Source: Senegalimassilia faecalis
GTDB lineage: Bacteria > Actinomycetota > Coriobacteriia > Coriobacteriales > Eggerthellaceae
Direction of reading: 5' to 3'
Assembly (NCBI RefSeq): GCF_004135645.1
Contig: NZ_SDPW01000001.1
Span: 1,054,001-1,118,000 of the forward strand
Length of the DNA: 64,000 nt
Shown: in pieces, positions 6,862-13,582 of the stretch
How the letters are laid out: each line of letters opens with the position of its first letter
Numbering within the stretch: position 1 is the first letter of the stretch
The notes under the pieces: generated by a model
Seen by the model: the letters and a program-made list of their open reading frames with translations, nothing else
Database searches by the model: none
What the model was told of the DNA's origin: nothing
Position numbers and translations under genes: made by a program

Positions 6862-8789
6862 CGGTTGCCGACCCGCGTCAAACGGCGCGTTTTCTGGGCG
6901 CATTCTTCGATGAGCTGGCGAAATGGGGCGTGCGCGACGTGGTGGTAAGTCCCGGGTCGCGCTCTACCCCGCTGTCCATGGTGGCGTACGAGCTGTCGTG
7001 TCGCGCGCCCGAGCGCATGCGCGTGTACGTGGACGTCGACGAGCGCGGTGCGGCGTTTTTCGCGCTTGGCCTGGCGAAAGCGTCGGGACGCCCTGCCGCC
7101 ATCGTGTGCACGTCGGGCAGCGCCGTTGCCAACTACTACCCCGCCGTGATGGAGGCGGAATCTTCCCGCGTGCCGCTGGTGGTGCTGACGGGCGACCGCC
7201 CGCCGCAGCTGCAGGGCCTCGGCGCGCCGCAAACGTGCGATCAGCTGCATGCGTACGGCAGCCACGTGCGCGCGTTTCGGGCCATGCCGTTGCCGGCGGC
7301 CGACGAACAGTCGCTGCGCTTTGTCCGCCAGGCTGCGCGCGAGGCGTGCATCGCGTCCATGGGCGCCTGCCCGCCGCCGTCGCAGGCGCGTGGTGCGGCT
7401 GGTTCCGAAACCGCGCATCAACGTATCGCCGGTGCCTGCTTCGGCGGCCCGGTGCACCTGAACTTCCCGTTCGACGAGCCGCTGAAGCCGGACACGAAGC
7501 TCGATGACCTGTTCGACGGCGGGCTTGCTCCCGCCCTCGCAAACGACGCGGCTCATGGGCTTGTCCAGCCGCAGGGTCACATCTCAGGTGCGGCGGCGGC
7601 CGACATGGCGCGCACGCTGCAGGTGAACGACGCTCTGCTGCTTGCCGGCGAAGGGTCGTGCGCTACTATCGAGGACGCGAAGGCCGTCATGGAGTTCGCA
7701 CGTGCATTCGCCATGCCGGTGCTGGCCGATCCTCTGTCGGGTTTGCGCTGCTGCCCCGATGAGCTGCTGGTGGAAAATTACGACAGCGTGTTCGAAACAG
7801 GTGGCGAAGTTGCCGACGAACAACTGAACCCGCAGATCATCGTGCGGTTCGGACGCTATCCTATCTCGAAGAAAGCCACGCAGTGGGCGCGCCGCCTTGA
7901 GGAAGCGGGCGCGCTGCAGATTGTGGTGGACCCGCTGGAAACGCGCGACACGAATGCGGGCACCACGGCGTTTGTGCGCGCCATGCCCGTCGATTTCGTG
8001 CGCAGCATGACCCGCGCCGAGCGCACCGAGGGAGGCCCCGCCGCCGCAGCAGCGAAAGAGCACGCGTTTGCGGCCGCATGGCAGCGCGCCAACGCCGAGG
8101 CCGCCGGCCGCATCTTCGCCGCCGACACCGCCGCAAACCAGCAGGCCGATGCGTTCGAGGGTGCGTACGTGCGCCGCGTGCTGCAGCTTGCCCCCGAGGG
8201 GTCGTGCCTGTTCGCGGCCAACTCTATGAGCGTGCGCGCCGTGGACACGTTCTACCTGAAGGGTGACAAGCGCCTGTGCGTGCTGGCGAATCGCGGGCTG
8301 AACGGCATCGACGGCACGGTGTCGACGGCGCTTGGCGCCGCGCAGCTGTTCGAGCGCACCACGCTGGTAGTCGGCGACCTGACCATGTTGCACGACATCA
8401 ATGCGCTTGCCTTGCAGCGCGAGCTGCGCGTGCAGCGCCAGCTTGCCGCCGGCCGCACACCGGGCGAAACCACGCCGGATAGCAACATTGAAATGCAAGC
8501 GCAGCGCTTGGGCATTACCATCGTGTTGTTAAACAACAACGGCGGCGGCATTTTCGACATGCTTCCGCAGAAGTCGAGCGAAGCGTATTTCGAGCGCCTG
8601 TTCTTGACGCCGCAAGACGTGAACTTCCAGGCTGCCGCGGCGGCGTTTGGTGTTCCGTATGCGAAAGTTGACACGTTGCAGGCGTTTGACCAGGCGTATT
8701 GCGAAATGCTTGACGTGCCGGGCATCAGCCTGATCGAGGTGCCGGTGCCGCTTGAGGGCATTCGCGAGCGTTACGGCCGCTTCTGGTAG
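6858..8789 (+). CDS. menD: SEPHCHC synthase MenD
   Basis: ThDP-dependent 2-succinyl-5-enolpyruvyl-6-hydroxy-3-cyclohexene-1-carboxylate synthase, joining 2-oxoglutarate to isochorismate. The N-terminal domain has VRDVVVSPGSRSTPLS and VDVDERGAAFFALGLAKASGRPAAIVCTSGSAVANYYPAVMEA; the C-terminal ThDP domain has ANRGLNGIDGTVSTALGAA, VVGDLTMLHDINAL and NNNGGGIFDMLPQ, all typical of MenD. The frame is open upstream to 6519, but the ATG at 6858, overlapping the menF stop, gives the family N-terminus. At 643 residues it is somewhat long because of extra sequence around residues 165-190 and 380-420. Confidence 0.95.
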   Translation: MTVADPRQTARFLGAFFDELAKWGVRDVVVSPGSRSTPLSMVAYELSCRAPERMRVYVDVDERGAAFFALGLAKASGRPAAIVCTSGSAVANYYPAVMEAESSRVPLVVLTGDRPPQLQGLGAPQTCDQLHAYGSHVRAFRAMPLPAADEQSLRFVRQAAREACIASMGACPPPSQARGAAGSETAHQRIAGACFGGPVHLNFPFDEPLKPDTKLDDLFDGGLAPALANDAAHGLVQPQGHISGAAAADMARTLQVNDALLLAGEGSCATIEDAKAVMEFARAFAMPVLADPLSGLRCCPDELLVENYDSVFETGGEVADEQLNPQIIVRFGRYPISKKATQWARRLEEAGALQIVVDPLETRDTNAGTTAFVRAMPVDFVRSMTRAERTEGGPAAAAAKEHAFAAAWQRANAEAAGRIFAADTAANQQADAFEGAYVRRVLQLAPEGSCLFAANSMSVRAVDTFYLKGDKRLCVLANRGLNGIDGTVSTALGAAQLFERTTLVVGDLTMLHDINALALQRELRVQRQLAAGRTPGETTPDSNIEMQAQRLGITIVLLNNNGGGIFDMLPQKSSEAYFERLFLTPQDVNFQAAAAAFGVPYAKVDTLQAFDQAYCEMLDVPGISLIEVPVPLEGIRERYGRFW

Positions 8790-8888
8790 GCTGCACAAAG
8801 CCGCTGCTGCAGACGGCGACCTGCGGCGTATCGGCTGTCTCTATACCGTTGTTGTACAGAAATGCTTGTACGCTTGCGTGCAGGAGCG

Positions 8889-8942
8889 GAGTGTCGCGCT
8901 TCGCGCTCTCAATTATGGGTTGAACTTTCGCTCAACCCTACG
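8889..8942 (+). repeat. Two-hairpin dispersed repeat unit (copy 3)
   Basis: GTGTCGCGCTTCGCGCT, an AATTAT spacer, then GGGTTGAACTTTCGCTCAAC and CCTACG. The spacing and the closing CCTACG are those of copy 2, but the stems differ in sequence. It lies in the 300-bp gap between menD and menH. Confidence 0.65.
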
Positions 8943-8997
8943 AAGTGACGATGCGGCGTTTGGGGTCGATTTGTGGGGCGCTGAGTTGCTTACAGGT

Positions 8998-9057
8998 TGG
9001 CCTCGTAGGTGCGAGCGAAAACTCGCACCTAAATCGACAGCGCCGAAAGGCGCGCCA
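8998..9057 (-). repeat. Two-hairpin dispersed repeat unit, inverted copy (copy 4)
   Basis: On the minus strand: GTGGCGCGCCTTTCGGCGCT, a TCGATTTA spacer, then GGTGCGAGTTTTCGCTCGCAC and CTACG. It faces copy 3 across about 55 bases, repeating the forward/inverted pairing seen at 2155-2291 but with the opposite relative orientation. Confidence 0.65.
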
Positions 9058-9095
9058 CTCATGTTTGAATGTTGCAAGAGACTGGGGAGGCTCTT

Positions 9096-9959
9096 ATGGC
9101 ACCGATGACCGATTGCTTCGATTCCGACGGCGTCCGCTACCGCTACCTGTATTGCAAGGCGCAGGGTGTACCGGGCCGCCGCCGCCCGCCGGCCATCCTG
9201 GTGCACGGGTTCGCGCAAAGCTCGTCATCGTGGATCGGCGCGATGGATCTTATTGCGCAGGAGCGCGACGTGTACGCTATTGACCTGGTAGGACACGGCG
9301 GCTCGGCCGTGCCGGCAAGCCCGGCGCCCTACAGCCTGCGTTCCATGGGCGAAGCGCTGCTCGACTTCATCGATCTGGTGCCGGGCAAGCCGGTTGTGGT
9401 GGGCTATTCCATGGGCGGCCGCGTGGCGCTCAGCGCGCTGCTTGAGGCCGGCCCCGCCGCGTTCGCGAAGAAAACGCGCGGGCTGCTGCTTGAAAGCGCC
9501 GGCATGGGCCCGAAAACGGAAAGCGACCGCGTCGCCGCTGCCGAGCGCGACGCGGCCACCGTGCGCCGCCTGCGCGAGACAAGCCTGCGCGACTTCATGA
9601 CGTACTGGGAAAACCTGCCCCTGTTCGAATCGCAGCGCTCGCTGCCGAAGCGCACGCGTGCGCTTATCCAGGCGGGTCGGCTGGCAAACGACGCCGAGGC
9701 GCTGGCCCGTTGCGTGGAATGCGCGGGGCAGCACCGCATGCCCTCGTATCACGAAACAACCGAAGCACTTCGTGACCTGGGGCTTCGCGGTTGCTCAACG
9801 CTGTATCTCACGGGCGCGAAGGATGAAAAGTACAGCCGCATCGCCAACGATCTGCACGCAGCGGGCATCGTGCAAACGCGCGTGGCGCCGAAGGCTGGCC
9901 ACAACGTGCACCTGGAAGACCCCGCCGCATTCGCCGCCTGCGTCCACAGCGTCGCCTAG
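9096..9959 (+). CDS. menH: Alpha/beta hydrolase, likely SHCHC synthase MenH
   Basis: Alpha/beta-hydrolase of 287 residues. The N-terminal strand carries AILVHGFAQSSSSW (oxyanion region), then DLVGHGGSAVP, the nucleophile elbow VGYSMGGRVAL with Ser, and KAGHNVHLEDPAAF with the catalytic His near the end. These motifs and the place after menD make 2-succinyl-6-hydroxy-2,4-cyclohexadiene-1-carboxylate synthase, which eliminates pyruvate from the MenD product, the best call. The ATG at 9096 follows GGGGAGG closely. It is separated from menD by a repeat-bearing gap, so it may have its own promoter. A generic esterase cannot be fully excluded. Confidence 0.82.
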   Translation: MAPMTDCFDSDGVRYRYLYCKAQGVPGRRRPPAILVHGFAQSSSSWIGAMDLIAQERDVYAIDLVGHGGSAVPASPAPYSLRSMGEALLDFIDLVPGKPVVVGYSMGGRVALSALLEAGPAAFAKKTRGLLLESAGMGPKTESDRVAAAERDAATVRRLRETSLRDFMTYWENLPLFESQRSLPKRTRALIQAGRLANDAEALARCVECAGQHRMPSYHETTEALRDLGLRGCSTLYLTGAKDEKYSRIANDLHAAGIVQTRVAPKAGHNVHLEDPAAFAACVHSVA

Positions 9960-10221
9960 CGCTCGTGCAATCTTTCCGGCAGCAGGCGCAGGGCCAATGC
10001 CAGCAAGGACGCGGCAAAGGAAATGCTGACCGCCATGAGCGGTACTGGCTCCTCTCCGTTTTTGCCGCAGGCGGCCTTGCGCTGCACCCTGTTCCCCTGG
10101 TCGTGCGTTTTCTTCGCAAGCTTGCCCCTTTTCCCCGTTCGCGCGTATTGGGGTATCGCTTTTGTTACAATGACCAAGTTATATAGAGTGCGCTTTCATC
10201 TTTCAGCTGAGGAGCAGAGGC
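9960..10221. other. Intergenic stretch upstream of the c-di-GMP gene
   Basis: No gene is supported here. Near the end, TGTTACAAT (10163-10171) looks like an extended -10 element for the downstream GGDEF gene, with TATATAG nearby; no convincing -35 is seen. A minus-strand frame of 73 codons covers the stretch but has no ribosome binding site or recognisable content. Confidence 0.4.
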
Positions 10222-12144
10222 GTGACGGCTATGGGAGACATCAACATTCACGAAACGGGCCCGGAAGATAAAGCTTCCGTTGCCGTGACGCACGACCAGA
10301 TCGGCCGCGAGATGGACCGTCTGCGGGAAATCTACCCGGTGGTGCGCCTGCTTGATTCCGACAACATCGACGAAGAGCAGTTCTGCCTGCTGTACGGCAA
10401 CGAATGCATCTGCATGCGCAAGGTGTGCGAAGAGGTGCTGCACGACGGCGGCCACCAAACGCATTCGCTGCGCATGGGCGACGAGCAGCACCTTGCCAAC
10501 GCGCGCTACGTTGAGGTGGACGGCAAGAAAAGCGTGCTTCTGTACGCGCAGCCCATCGACGCGGAAAACTTCACGGGCCTTTCCGACGAGCTGCTGTACC
10601 ACGACGCGCTTTCCGGTGCGTACAACCGCCGCTTCTACGAGGACAACCTGCGCACGCAGCACATGTACGCCGGCATCGCCCTGCTTGACCTGGACGACTT
10701 CAAGCTGGTCAACGACACGCTGGGCCACCACGCCGGCGACGTTGCCCTGAAGGCGGCCGTGGCGGCCATGAAAAGCTGCATCCGCGGTACGGACATGCTG
10801 GTGCGCTACGGCGGCGACGAGTTCGTGCTGGTGCTGCCCGGCATCAGCGAGGACAACTTCTCGCGCAAGCTGCGCGCCATTACCGACAAGCTTGCCGAAG
10901 CGGCCGTGCCCGGTTACGAGAAGCTCGGCCTCAGCGTCAGCGTGGGCGGCGCGCTGTCCGAAGGCCGCACTGTCGAGGAGACGGTGCGCCAGGCCGACAC
11001 GCTTATGTACAAGGCGAAAACCCTGAAAAACGCCGTGGTCACCGAAACGGACGACATCGAAGCCGAAGCCGCGCGCAAGCCGCTTCTGCTGGTGGTCGAC
11101 GACTCGGAAATGAACCGCGTCATCTTAAGCGAAATGCTGAAAGACCAGTACGACATCATCGAAGCCGACAGCGGCGAAGCGGGCATCAGCTGCCTGGAGC
11201 GCCACGGCGACGGCATCTCCATCGTGCTGCTTGACATCGTCATGCCCGGCGCCGACGGTTTCGACGTGCTGTCGCGCATGTCGCGCAGCGGCTGGAGCGA
11301 CGACATCCCCGTCATCATGATTTCCAGCGAAGAATCCGACGACATGGTGCTGCGCGCCTACGAGTTGGGCGCTTCGGACTACATCAGCCGCCCATTCGAC
11401 GCGCGCATCGTGCGTCAGCGCGTTGGCAACATCATGCGCCTGTACGCCAAGCAGCGCCGCCTGTCGTCCATGCTGGCGCAGCAGTTCTACGAGCGCGAAC
11501 GTGACAGCCGCATGCTCGTCGACATCATGGGCGGCGCTATGGAGCTGCGCAACGGCGAAAGCGGACCGCACGTGAAGCACGTGCGCAAGCTCACCGAGAT
11601 GATGCTGGAGCACTTGGTGCGCAAAACGGACCGCTACCACGTCAGCTCAAGAGAGCGCGCCACCATTTCCGCCGCTTCCGTGCTGCATGACCTGGGCAAA
11701 CTCTCCATTCCCGACTATGTGTTGAATAAGCCGGGCCGCCTGACGCCCGAAGAGTTCGAGGTCATGAAGACGCACACCACCATCGGCGCGAACCTGCTGG
11801 AAAGCATGACGCAGTGCCGCGACAGCGCGCTGGTGCAGGCCGCCCGCGACATCTGCCGTTGGCACCACGAGCGTTGGGACGGCAACGGCTACCCCGACGG
11901 CCTGAAAGGCGATGAGATTCCCATTTCGGCGCAGGTGGTGTCGATTGTGGACGTGTACGACGCGCTAACCAGCGACCGCGTGTACAAGAAGGCCATTCCG
12001 CATGAAGAGGCCATGCAGATGATCCTGAACGGCGAATGTGGCACGTTCAACCCGCTGCTCATCAGCTGTTTGATCGACCTGCAAGAGCGCATTCTGGCGG
12101 AAAAGGATGACGAAGGGACACCCCCCCCCCTCTTTCTAGGCTAA
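10222..12144 (+). CDS. GGDEF-REC-HD-GYP signalling protein (c-di-GMP turnover)
   Basis: Three signalling domains in one cytoplasmic chain of 640 residues, with no membrane segment. After about 125 residues without recognised domain comes a GGDEF diguanylate cyclase domain (about 125-270) with an intact active site, Gly197-Gly-Asp-Glu-Phe201. A receiver domain follows (about 287-405): acidic pocket VVDDSE and phospho-acceptor Asp338 in LLDIVMPG. Last comes an HD-GYP phosphodiesterase (about 425-625) with His489-Asp490 in LHDLGK and Gly556-Tyr-Pro558. It therefore carries both synthesis and breakdown sites for cyclic di-GMP under one phospho-switch. The GTG at 10222 follows GAGGAGCAGAGG; the ATG at 10231 is an alternative. 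The next gene is an Hpt protein that could feed phosphate to the receiver. A run of ten C at 12121-12130 lies at the very 3' end. Confidence 0.92.
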   Translation: MTAMGDINIHETGPEDKASVAVTHDQIGREMDRLREIYPVVRLLDSDNIDEEQFCLLYGNECICMRKVCEEVLHDGGHQTHSLRMGDEQHLANARYVEVDGKKSVLLYAQPIDAENFTGLSDELLYHDALSGAYNRRFYEDNLRTQHMYAGIALLDLDDFKLVNDTLGHHAGDVALKAAVAAMKSCIRGTDMLVRYGGDEFVLVLPGISEDNFSRKLRAITDKLAEAAVPGYEKLGLSVSVGGALSEGRTVEETVRQADTLMYKAKTLKNAVVTETDDIEAEAARKPLLLVVDDSEMNRVILSEMLKDQYDIIEADSGEAGISCLERHGDGISIVLLDIVMPGADGFDVLSRMSRSGWSDDIPVIMISSEESDDMVLRAYELGASDYISRPFDARIVRQRVGNIMRLYAKQRRLSSMLAQQFYERERDSRMLVDIMGGAMELRNGESGPHVKHVRKLTEMMLEHLVRKTDRYHVSSRERATISAASVLHDLGKLSIPDYVLNKPGRLTPEEFEVMKTHTTIGANLLESMTQCRDSALVQAARDICRWHHERWDGNGYPDGLKGDEIPISAQVVSIVDVYDALTSDRVYKKAIPHEEAMQMILNGECGTFNPLLISCLIDLQERILAEKDDEGTPPPLFLG

Positions 12145-12191
12145 CTAATAACGAAACCGTAACCGCAACCGAGCAAGACTAAGAAGAGAAC

Positions 12192-12548
12192 ATGAGTGAG
12201 ATTCAAGATGCATACGAGAAAATCGGCGCCGATTACAACGACGTCGTCCGCCGTCTGACCAGCGAAGCTCTCGTGGTGCGTTTTGCCGGCAAGTTTTTGC
12301 AGGACAACAGCTTCGAGAACTTGCGCACGGCGCTTGCGAACAACGACGTGAACGGCGCGTTCCTTGCGTCGCACACGCTGAAGGGCATCGCGCAGAACAT
12401 GGGCTTCTCGAACCTGTTCGAGCCGTCCAACGCGTTGGCCGAGTTCCTGCGCCCCATCCCTGAAACCGCAGCAGGCTCCGAAGAGCTGTTCGCGGCGGTG
12501 GAGGCCGAGTACAACAAAACGACCGAGGCCATCCGCGCCGCCCTGTAG
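12192..12548 (+). CDS. Free-standing Hpt phosphotransfer protein
   Basis: Histidine phosphotransfer domain of 118 residues with the core SHTLKGIAQNMGFSNL; His61 is the predicted phosphorylated residue. It would carry phosphate between a hybrid sensor kinase, not seen in this window, and a receiver. The adjacent receiver domain of the GGDEF-REC-HD-GYP protein, 47 bases upstream on the same strand, is the obvious partner. The ATG follows AAGAAGAG. Confidence 0.88.
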   Translation: MSEIQDAYEKIGADYNDVVRRLTSEALVVRFAGKFLQDNSFENLRTALANNDVNGAFLASHTLKGIAQNMGFSNLFEPSNALAEFLRPIPETAAGSEELFAAVEAEYNKTTEAIRAAL

Positions 12549-12576
12549 GCGCCGTTTGTAATCGCGAGCAACCGCT

Positions 12577-12616
12577 AACGCGCTCCGCACGATGCGATTA
12601 TCGTGCGGAGCGTGCG
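12577..12616. terminator. Strong hairpin after the Hpt gene
   Basis: CGCTCCGCACGAT (12581-12593) and ATCGTGCGGAGCG (12600-12612) form a perfect 13-bp stem with a six-base loop. The following T-run is poor (GTGCGCGTTT), so termination is likely but not certain. It separates the signalling pair from menB. Confidence 0.55.
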
Positions 12617-12701
12617 CGTTTGGTGCGAATTCGCTACCATTGTTTCGAATAGGTTAAAAATGTGCGTGCACGTAGCAACGCGCACAGCGAAAGGACCGTG
12701 T

Positions 12702-13541
12702 ATGAGCGACATCCAGTGGCAACCTGGAAAAGAGTACCGCGAGATCATCTACGAAACGTACGAGGGCATCGCGAAGATCACCATCAACCGCCCGTTTAGG
12801 CGCAACGCCTTCACGCCGCGCACGGTGATGGAGATGTACGATGCGTTCTCCGAGGCGCGCGACGACGCGGGCATCGGCGTCATCATCCTGACGGGCGCCA
12901 ACCACGGTGGCGCGCACGAGGACGAGGCGTTCTGCAGCGGCGGCGACCAGATGGTGCGCGGCAACGGCGGCTACGTCGGCGAGGACAACATCCCGCGCCT
13001 GAACGTGCTTGACCTGCAGCGACTCATCCGCGTGGTGCCCAAGCCCGTCATCGCCATGGTCAACGGCTACGCCATCGGCGGCGGGCACGTGCTGCACATC
13101 CTGTGCGACCTGTCCATTGCCGCGGAAACGGCGAAGTTCGGCCAAACGGGCCCGAAGGTGGGCAGCTTCGACGCCGGCTACGGCGCGGGTTACTTGGCGG
13201 CCATGGTGGGCCAGAAGAAGGCGCGCGAGATTTGGTACCTGTGCCGTCAGTACACGGCGCAGGAGGCGCTGGAGATGGGCATGGTCAACAAGGTGGTGCC
13301 CTTCGAGCAGCTTGAGACCGAAACCGTGCAGTGGGCGAAGGAAATGCTGCAGTTCAGCCCCACGGCGTTGCGCTTCATGAAGGCGTCGTTCAACGCGGCT
13401 ACCGACGGCCTGGCCGGCTTGCAGCAGTTCGCCGGCGACGCCACGCTGCTGTACTACACCAGCGACGAGGCGAAAGAGGGTCGCGACGCGTTCAAGGAGA
13501 AGCGCAAGCCCGACTTCTCGAAGTTCCCGAAGTTCCCGTAG
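12702..13541 (+). CDS. menB: 1,4-Dihydroxy-2-naphthoyl-CoA synthase MenB
   Basis: Crotonase-fold enzyme that closes the second ring of menaquinone from o-succinylbenzoyl-CoA. Hallmarks: [77 protein letters not shown], the last being the MenB-specific stretch, and [26 protein letters not shown] at the end. Length 279 is normal. AAAGGACCGTGT precedes the ATG. It is 41 bases from the menE-menC fusion, with which it is probably co-transcribed. Confidence 0.97.
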   Translation: MSDIQWQPGKEYREIIYETYEGIAKITINRPFRRNAFTPRTVMEMYDAFSEARDDAGIGVIILTGANHGGAHEDEAFCSGGDQMVRGNGGYVGEDNIPRLNVLDLQRLIRVVPKPVIAMVNGYAIGGGHVLHILCDLSIAAETAKFGQTGPKVGSFDAGYGAGYLAAMVGQKKAREIWYLCRQYTAQEALEMGMVNKVVPFEQLETETVQWAKEMLQFSPTALRFMKASFNAATDGLAGLQQFAGDATLLYYTSDEAKEGRDAFKEKRKPDFSKFPKFP

Positions 13542-13582
13542 GATCTATTGGCTAGCAAGGCGAAAGCAGGCGCATTACCCAC

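Noticed and set aside
8845-8880. Second copy of the toxin-antitoxin operator (two TTGTAC strings near 8850-8870)
   Set aside because: The two strings are direct rather than inverted repeats, with no promoter boxes or toxin-antitoxin genes beside them.
12121-12192. Frameshift fusion of the GGDEF-REC-HD-GYP protein with the Hpt protein through the C-run
   Set aside because: All three reading frames after the C-run meet a stop before the Hpt start codon, so slippage cannot join the two.
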